This document shows, in pieces, positions 59,278 through 64,000 of a stretch of 64,000 nucleotides of DNA. Source of the DNA: Streptomyces sp. NBC_01754 (GTDB lineage Bacteria; Actinomycetota; Actinomycetes; Streptomycetales; Streptomycetaceae); assembly GCF_035918015.1 (NCBI RefSeq), contig NZ_CP109132.1:1860001-1924000 (forward strand). Direction: 5' to 3'. Positions within the stretch are counted from its first letter, which is position 1; the number at the start of each line of letters is the position of its first letter. The notes under the pieces are model-generated. The model saw only the letters and a list, made by a program, of their open reading frames with translations, made no database searches and had not been told where the DNA came from. A program made the translations under genes and the position numbers.

Positions 59278-62200
59278 TCAGCCCGCCTCCGACTCCCGTA
59301 CGTGCGCGTCCATCAGGGCGGTGGCCTCCTCCAGCGTGAGGCCGCCGCCCTCGGCGTACGCCCGCGCGTAGGCCTCGTCGTCGGGCAGGGCCGCGCGGAC
59401 CAGTTCCTCCGCCAGCGCCAGGTTCTCGCGCTCCGCCGCCGTGGGTACGTAGCCGCCGGGCAGCAGGGCGTCGTGCAGGGCGAGCAGCCGGGCCGCGTCG
59501 GCGGCACGCCGTTCACCACCGAGCCCGCCCAGTGCCCACGCGACGGTGACCAGGTGGATGGCGGTCATCTGGGGCGCCACCATCTGCGCCATCGACTCCT
59601 GGGACCGGTCCAGCGCGCGGACGGCCCGGCCCAGAGCCGTGCCGTAGAGGCCGTCGAGATTGTCCAGCCAGGACTGGACTCCCAGCACGAACCCCTCGAA
59701 GAGCGCCACCGTCTCGGAAGGGGGCACTCCGAGCATGGCGTCCAGGTGTTCCCGCGCCTCGGCGGTGCGGCCCGTCCGGCCCAGCCAGAGGGTCAGGTAG
59801 AGCCGGGCCGCCGGCCGGGCCTCGGGCCCCGACTGCCGGTCGTCGACGAGCACCTCGCGCAGGATGCGCTCCCCCTCCTCGCCCCGGCCCGTCTCGCAGA
59901 GCGCGGAGGCGTACCGGGCGCGCAACATGGCGACCTGGGTCTGGGCCCCGAGCTGCTCGGCGTAGGCGACGGCCGCGCGGAAGTCCTCGGCGGCGGCGGC
60001 ACTCTCACCGCAGCGTTCGTTGGCCTCCCCCCGGGAGGAGAGCGCCTCGGCGGCGCCCCAGGCGTCGCCGAGACCTTCGTAGATCTCCAGGCTCTCGTCG
60101 GCGTCCCGCCGGGCCTCTCCGGCCCGGTCGGGCCGGTTGGCGAGCGCGTTGGCCCGCATCTGGAGGGCGGCGGCGAGCTCCCACACGTAGCCGAGCTCAC
60201 GGCAGGTGCGCACCGTCTCGTCCAGGAGTTCGCGGAACCCGTGCACATCACCGGTGAACATGACCGCGAACAGCCACAGCGAGCCGGGCATCCGGCAGGT
60301 CTGCGGCTGGCCCGGCCGGTAGGTGCGGGCGACCGCCCGCAGCCGTTCCATGCCCGCGCCGGTGATCCACTCGTGCGCCTCGTGGTCCATGCTGACCAGC
60401 TGGACCAGCCGTACCCCGCGCCGGGCCTCCTGGAGTTGTTCGGGCACCATCGGCGGCGGGGTGTCGGTACAGCGTTCGGGCAGCGAGGGGGCGGGCTCGA
60501 CGGGTTCGGCGAACGGGTCGGGGCCGAGGCCGGCGGCCGCCTCGGCCCACAGCCGGGCCTCGGCCCGCAGGTCCCGCATCTGCCAGTACCAGCACAGGGA
60601 GAGCACCAGACAGAGCGCCTCGTGCTCGTCCCGGGCGGCGACGGCGTGCCGCAGGGCGGTGCGCAGGTTCTCGTACTCGCGCCGGAAGCGGGCGAGTGCC
60701 GCCAGTTGTCCCGCGCCGCGCAGTTCGGGGTCGGTGGTACGGGCCAGCTCGCGGAAGTGGACCAGGTGGCGCCGCTCGGTCGCGGCCCGCTCGCCGGCTT
60801 CGCCGAGGCGTTCGGCGGCGTACTCGGCGACGGTCTCCAGAAGCCGGTAGCGCATGTCGCCGTCGTCCCCGGGGGCCGCGACGACCAGCGACTTGTCGAC
60901 GAGCGAGCCGAGCAGGGCGGCGACGTCGGCGGGGGCGAGGGACGGGCCGCCGCTCCCGCCACCGCCGCTCCGGGCGTCCTCGCCGGACCGGCCGGCCCCC
61001 TCGTCGAGGGAGCAGACCGCTTCGGCGGCGGCCAGGGCGCAGCCTCCGGAGAACACCGACAGCCTGCGCAGTACGGCGCGTTCGGCGGGGTCCAGGAGGT
61101 CCCACGACCAGTCGACGACGGCTCGCAGGGTCTGCTGGCGGGGCAGCACGGTGCGGCTGCCGCTGGTCAGCAGGCGGAACCGGTCGTCGAGCCGGTCGGC
61201 GATCTGGCGCGGGCCGAGCATCCGCAGCCGGGCCGCCGCCAGCTCGATGGCGAGCGGGAGTCCGTCGAGGCGGTGGCAGATCTCGGCGCAGGCGGCGGCG
61301 GTCTCCGGGTCGCGGTCCGTCCGGAAGCCGGGCCGGGCGGCGGCGCCCCGGTCGGCGAGCAGCCGTAGCGCCACCGGGTCGGGCAGCGGGTCGACGGGAC
61401 GCAGCGACTCCCCGGGGACACCGAGGGGTTCACGGCTCGTCGCCAGGATCGTGAGGCCGGGGCAGTGGGCCAGGAGGTGGTCGGCGAGCTGCGCCACCGC
61501 CTCGATCAGGTGCTCGCAGTTGTCGAGGAGCAGCAGCATCCGGCGCTTCACACAGTGCTCGGTGAGCTGGACGAGTGCCTGGCCGGCCGAACCCTCCGAG
61601 CCGCGCTCCACGGCCCGGAACTCCTCGGCCCCCGCACCGCGCAGCACGGTCTCGCGGGCGTCGAGCGCGCTCAGTACGGCCTCGGCGACCACCGCCGGGT
61701 CGTCGACCGGGGCCAGCTCGGCCAGCCAGACCCCGTCGGGCCAGGATGCGGCGGCGGCCTCGGCGGCCTCCTGGGACAGCCTGGTCTTGCCGGCGCCGCC
61801 GGGCCCGAGGAGGGTGACCAGGCGGGCCCGCGAGAGGTCGTCGCGCAGAGCCGCGATGTCGGCCTCCCGCCCCACGAAGCTGGTGAGCCGGGCCCTCAGG
61901 TTCCCGGGCGGGGCGGTGCGGGCGGCGGGGACGGGTATGGGCACGGCGGCCGGGCGGGAGTCGTCCTGGTGCAGCAATCCCTCGTACAGGGCCCGCAGTT
62001 CGGGCCCGGGGTCGGTGCCGAGCCGGTCGGCGAGCACGGTGCGTACCTCGTCGTACGCGGCGAGGGCCTGCGCGGTGCGTCCGGCGGCCGCCAGGGCCTT
62101 GATCCGGAGTGCCTGGAGGCGTTCGTCGAGTGGGTGGTCGGCGCAGAGGGCGACGAGGTCGGGCAGGGCCTCCTCGGCGCGGCCGAGGGCGAGGACGGCT

Positions 62201-62706
62201 CCCGCTCTGGTCCGCCGGGTGTCCAGGCGCCGGGCCTCCCAGCGGGCCGCGACCGCGTTCCGGCCGGGCAGGTCGGCGAGGGCGGGGCCGTGCCAGAGGG
62301 CGAGCGCGTCGTCGAGCGTGCCCAGGGCCGGCGCCGCGTCACCGTCCTCCAGGGCCCGCGCCCCCTCCCTCGCCAGCCGATCGAAGCGGTGCAGGTCCAC
62401 GGCGTCCGGATCGGCGGCGAGCCGGTAGCCGTTCTCCACGGATTCGACGGCGTCGCGGCCCAGCGCACGCCGGAGCCGCCCCACGAGCGCCTGGAGGGCC
62501 CCCGAGGCGTCGGCGGGCGGGTCGCCGTCCCACACCTCGTCGACCAGCGCCCCCGCCGGGACCGCTCGCCCCGCGTGCAGGGCGAGCACGGTGAGCAGGG
62601 CGCGCAGCCGCGCCCCGCCGAGGGCTGCGGGGCTGCCGTCGTCGCGGAACGCGCGGGTGGTGCCGAGGATGCCGTAGTGCACCGCCCCATTGTGGTCCAC
62701 GGCCAC
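59278..62706 (-). CDS. Large SARP-family regulator (AfsR-like: BTAD, NB-ARC ATPase, TPR region)
   Basis: A 1142-residue transcriptional activator of the Streptomyces antibiotic regulatory protein family. Domains in order are an OmpR-like winged helix (about 10-90: YGILGTTRAFRDDGSPAALG, RLRALLTVLALHAG), BTAD (about 95-250), an NB-ARC ATPase (P-loop LLGPGGAGKTRLSQEA, Walker B LLLLDNCEHL, RNBS/GLPL part LDGLPLAIELAAARL), then a long TPR-like C-terminus. Such proteins activate secondary-metabolism genes in response to ATP-dependent assembly. The GTG at 62706 is used, but a GTG at 62682 starts closer to the conserved YGILG and has CACAAT six bases upstream. It faces the DrrAB-type exporter, its probable target. 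Confidence 0.88.
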   Translation of the reverse strand: MAVDHNGAVHYGILGTTRAFRDDGSPAALGGARLRALLTVLALHAGRAVPAGALVDEVWDGDPPADASGALQALVGRLRRALGRDAVESVENGYRLAADPDAVDLHRFDRLAREGARALEDGDAAPALGTLDDALALWHGPALADLPGRNAVAARWEARRLDTRRTRAGAVLALGRAEEALPDLVALCADHPLDERLQALRIKALAAAGRTAQALAAYDEVRTVLADRLGTDPGPELRALYEGLLHQDDSRPAAVPIPVPAARTAPPGNLRARLTSFVGREADIAALRDDLSRARLVTLLGPGGAGKTRLSQEAAEAAAASWPDGVWLAELAPVDDPAVVAEAVLSALDARETVLRGAGAEEFRAVERGSEGSAGQALVQLTEHCVKRRMLLLLDNCEHLIEAVAQLADHLLAHCPGLTILATSREPLGVPGESLRPVDPLPDPVALRLLADRGAAARPGFRTDRDPETAAACAEICHRLDGLPLAIELAAARLRMLGPRQIADRLDDRFRLLTSGSRTVLPRQQTLRAVVDWSWDLLDPAERAVLRRLSVFSGGCALAAAEAVCSLDEGAGRSGEDARSGGGGSGGPSLAPADVAALLGSLVDKSLVVAAPGDDGDMRYRLLETVAEYAAERLGEAGERAATERRHLVHFRELARTTDPELRGAGQLAALARFRREYENLRTALRHAVAARDEHEALCLVLSLCWYWQMRDLRAEARLWAEAAAGLGPDPFAEPVEPAPSLPERCTDTPPPMVPEQLQEARRGVRLVQLVSMDHEAHEWITGAGMERLRAVARTYRPGQPQTCRMPGSLWLFAVMFTGDVHGFRELLDETVRTCRELGYVWELAAALQMRANALANRPDRAGEARRDADESLEIYEGLGDAWGAAEALSSRGEANERCGESAAAAEDFRAAVAYAEQLGAQTQVAMLRARYASALCETGRGEEGERILREVLVDDRQSGPEARPAARLYLTLWLGRTGRTAEAREHLDAMLGVPPSETVALFEGFVLGVQSWLDNLDGLYGTALGRAVRALDRSQESMAQMVAPQMTAIHLVTVAWALGGLGGERRAADAARLLALHDALLPGGYVPTAAERENLALAEELVRAALPDDEAYARAYAEGGGLTLEEATALMDAHVRESEAG

Positions 62707-62772
62707 GGCATCGACGGAACGCCGGTACCTGTGCGTCGGCGCGGCACGGCGGGGCGCCCCGCCGTGCCGCCC

Positions 62773-63465
62773 TCATCCCTTCTGTGCGGCCACCGTCCGC
62801 ACCCTTTCGTCCATGGCCCGGACAGCCCCCGCCTTCGGGTACCGGGCGAGGCTCTTGCGCATCGTCGCGAAGTGCTCGTCGCCCCGAGCGGTGGGGAGCA
62901 CCATGTAGTCGTCCAGGAAGACCTCCCAGGACGCACACGCCTCCTCGACGTGCCCCCGTTCGCACTGCCGTTGGGCCAGCACGGCGTTGGCATGCAGTCG
63001 GCCCTGGCGTTCCTGGCGCGGCGACGCCTTGATCGACTGCTTCAGTGCCCCGATGGAGGCCGGCAGGTCCCGTCCCTCGTAATGGACGTGGGAGACGTGG
63101 AAGAGATACGCCGCTCGGTCGTACCTTCCCACCGACTCACGCCGCGAGTCGGCTTTCGCCAGGGCGGCCTCGGTCTCCCTCAGCCTCGCGAACGCGGCCC
63201 TTCGGTCGCCCAACAGGCCACGCCGGGAAGGGTTCATGTCGTCCTTTCCGAGACCGATCAGGGACTCGACCGTGTCACGCGGCCCGTCACCCGCCGCCGA
63301 CTTCGGGCGCACGAGGCCGAGTTCTTCGTACGTGACCGGTCGTCCGAGCTTCCTTTCGAACGCTTCGACGATCAGCGGCCGGGCCCGTTCGGTGGGCTGC
63401 GCTCCCCTATGCGTTGCGGCCTCGCCACCGTCACCCCGACCGGTGGCCACTCCGCAAACGCTCAT
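62773..63465 (-). CDS. Internally deleted remnant of an XRE/TPR-type regulator
   Basis: An open frame of about 230 residues. Its first part (RPLIVEAFERKLGRPVTYEE, then TVESLIGLGKDDMNPSRRGLLG) matches the segment after the helix-turn-helix of a common Streptomyces regulator family. It then jumps directly to the family C-terminus (FARLRETEAALAKAD, YHEV-like FHVSHVHYEGRDLPA). Roughly 150 residues are lost, and the N-terminal DNA-binding domain is absent. The joined frame stays open, so a product may exist, but it is unlikely to bind DNA. The start at 63465 is approximate and lacks a good ribosome-binding site. Confidence 0.55.
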   Translation of the reverse strand: MSVCGVATGRGDGGEAATHRGAQPTERARPLIVEAFERKLGRPVTYEELGLVRPKSAAGDGPRDTVESLIGLGKDDMNPSRRGLLGDRRAAFARLRETEAALAKADSRRESVGRYDRAAYLFHVSHVHYEGRDLPASIGALKQSIKASPRQERQGRLHANAVLAQRQCERGHVEEACASWEVFLDDYMVLPTARGDEHFATMRKSLARYPKAGAVRAMDERVRTVAAQKG

Positions 63466-63707
63466 TACTCTATTGCCGTGGCTGGATCGATCGAACCGAA
63501 ACCGGCCAGGACAGCCTCGACGCCCTCCGCTCCGGTCATACAGGAACAACGAGTCCGACAACTGGACGCCGCGAGTAGTTCGCTGGCGACCGTAGTACGC
63601 CGCCAAGCAGCCCGTCTCGACTATGGCGCGTGCGGGCGAATTTGACGGAAATTGGCCAATCATGTCCGGAAATCGACCATGCCACATGAGACTTCCATCG
63701 AGGACGG

Positions 63708-64000
63708 ATGCCCATCCAACACACCGTTGACAGTCGACAATTGCACAGTTACGCTCTGCCGGCGCTTGCGTGTCGAACGGCACTTCAAGAGGCTCGACGG
63801 AATTACGCAAGCAGACTCAAGTCCGCGCGCACTGAAATGCAAGCACGAGTGGATGCGAGCTCAAAACAGACAATCCCTGGGGGATATGACTTCATTCGTG
63901 AAGCGAATAACGGGCACCAAGGCCGGAAAGGGGGCGTGGTTGCTGAGCTCTCGGCTGCGGCAATCCGGCTTGGCGCCCCGATGTCCAGTGCGGCCAACGA
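63708..64000 (+). CDS. Start of an unrecognised gene in a lower-GC segment, running off the window
   Basis: From the ATG at 63708, 97 codons stay open to the end of the window. They read like a soluble protein (MPIQHTVDSRQLHSYALPAL, NYASRLKSARTEMQARVD, IPGGYDFIREANNGHQGRKG, GVVAELSAAAIRLGAPMSSA). GAGG lies four bases before the ATG and the preceding in-frame stop is at 63687. Base composition is clearly lower in GC than elsewhere, and codon third positions are less GC-biased, hinting at transfer. I do not recognise a family. The 242 bases before it hold nothing else I can name. Confidence 0.5.
   Translation, partial: MPIQHTVDSRQLHSYALPALACRTALQEARRNYASRLKSARTEMQARVDASSKQTIPGGYDFIREANNGHQGRKGGVVAELSAAAIRLGAPMSSAAN

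Noticed and set aside
1..64000. tRNA genes, rRNA, CRISPR arrays, transposases
   Set aside because: I looked for T-loop motifs with clover-leaf arms, regular spacer-repeat arrays and transposase motifs, and found none convincing. This was by eye; a tRNA or covariance-model scan would be decisive.

Overview
The window reads as chromosomal DNA from a Streptomyces. It is very GC-rich, its genes are tightly packed with frequent ATGA or GTGA overlaps, GTG starts are common, several promoters look leaderless (TANNNT six to eight bases before the start codon), and the gene families are typical of the genus: malEFG-aglA, WhiJ/AbaA-like XRE plus DUF397 genes, an AfsR-type SARP, glnE, a glnA2-type glutamine synthetase and DUF6232. 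I saw no rRNA, tRNA, CRISPR array, insertion sequence or prophage.

Layout. 0-4 kb: a TetR gene, then a TetR/DsbA-like pair divergent from a DrrAB-type ABC exporter. 4.2-11.4 kb: secreted starch degradation, with a two-catalytic-domain amylase/pullulanase and an alpha-amylase carrying a starch-binding domain. 11.8-15.9 kb: a decayed phosphopentomutase-like gene, an orphan response regulator, a nucleoside deaminase, and a cyanate locus in which cyanase and a divergent LysR gene are intact but carbonic anhydrase is decayed. 16-20.6 kb: a membrane protein, an Rpn-like nuclease protein with a truncated tandem copy, and an anti-sigma-like ATPase divergent from a frameshifted XRE/DUF5753 gene with two DUF397 genes. 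20.6-28.1 kb: the maltose/maltodextrin operon malE-malF-malG-aglA, flanked at both ends by closely similar LacI regulators. The extracellular amylases would supply the maltodextrins that this transporter imports and that AglA hydrolyses. Its ATPase is not here; in Streptomyces MsiK serves this role from elsewhere.

28-42 kb: a PAP2 membrane protein, glnE, a flavin-type oxidoreductase, a PrmC-related methyltransferase, an EmrB-type exporter divergent from its TetR, a MurJ-type flippase, an acetyltransferase, a DUF6232 gene pair and a glnA2-type glutamine synthetase. 42-54 kb: DUF3105 and DUF305 envelope proteins, a CBS-domain protein, a Tat-exported multicopper oxidase, NAD synthase, a Rieske oxygenase, two DHA1 exporters and a membrane-anchored phosphodiesterase. 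54-64 kb: an EmrB-type exporter with a TetR and a perfect 23-bp operator-like palindrome, panB, a second DrrAB-type exporter facing a very large SARP regulator, an internally deleted regulator remnant, and a lower-GC stretch holding the start of an unrecognised gene.

The window is rich in small exporter-plus-regulator modules and in recent gene decay (four damaged genes). The most useful regulatory leads are the helically phased TGTCGG repeats before the SARP-linked exporter, the repeat array before the multicopper oxidase, and the duplicated LacI regulators around the mal operon.
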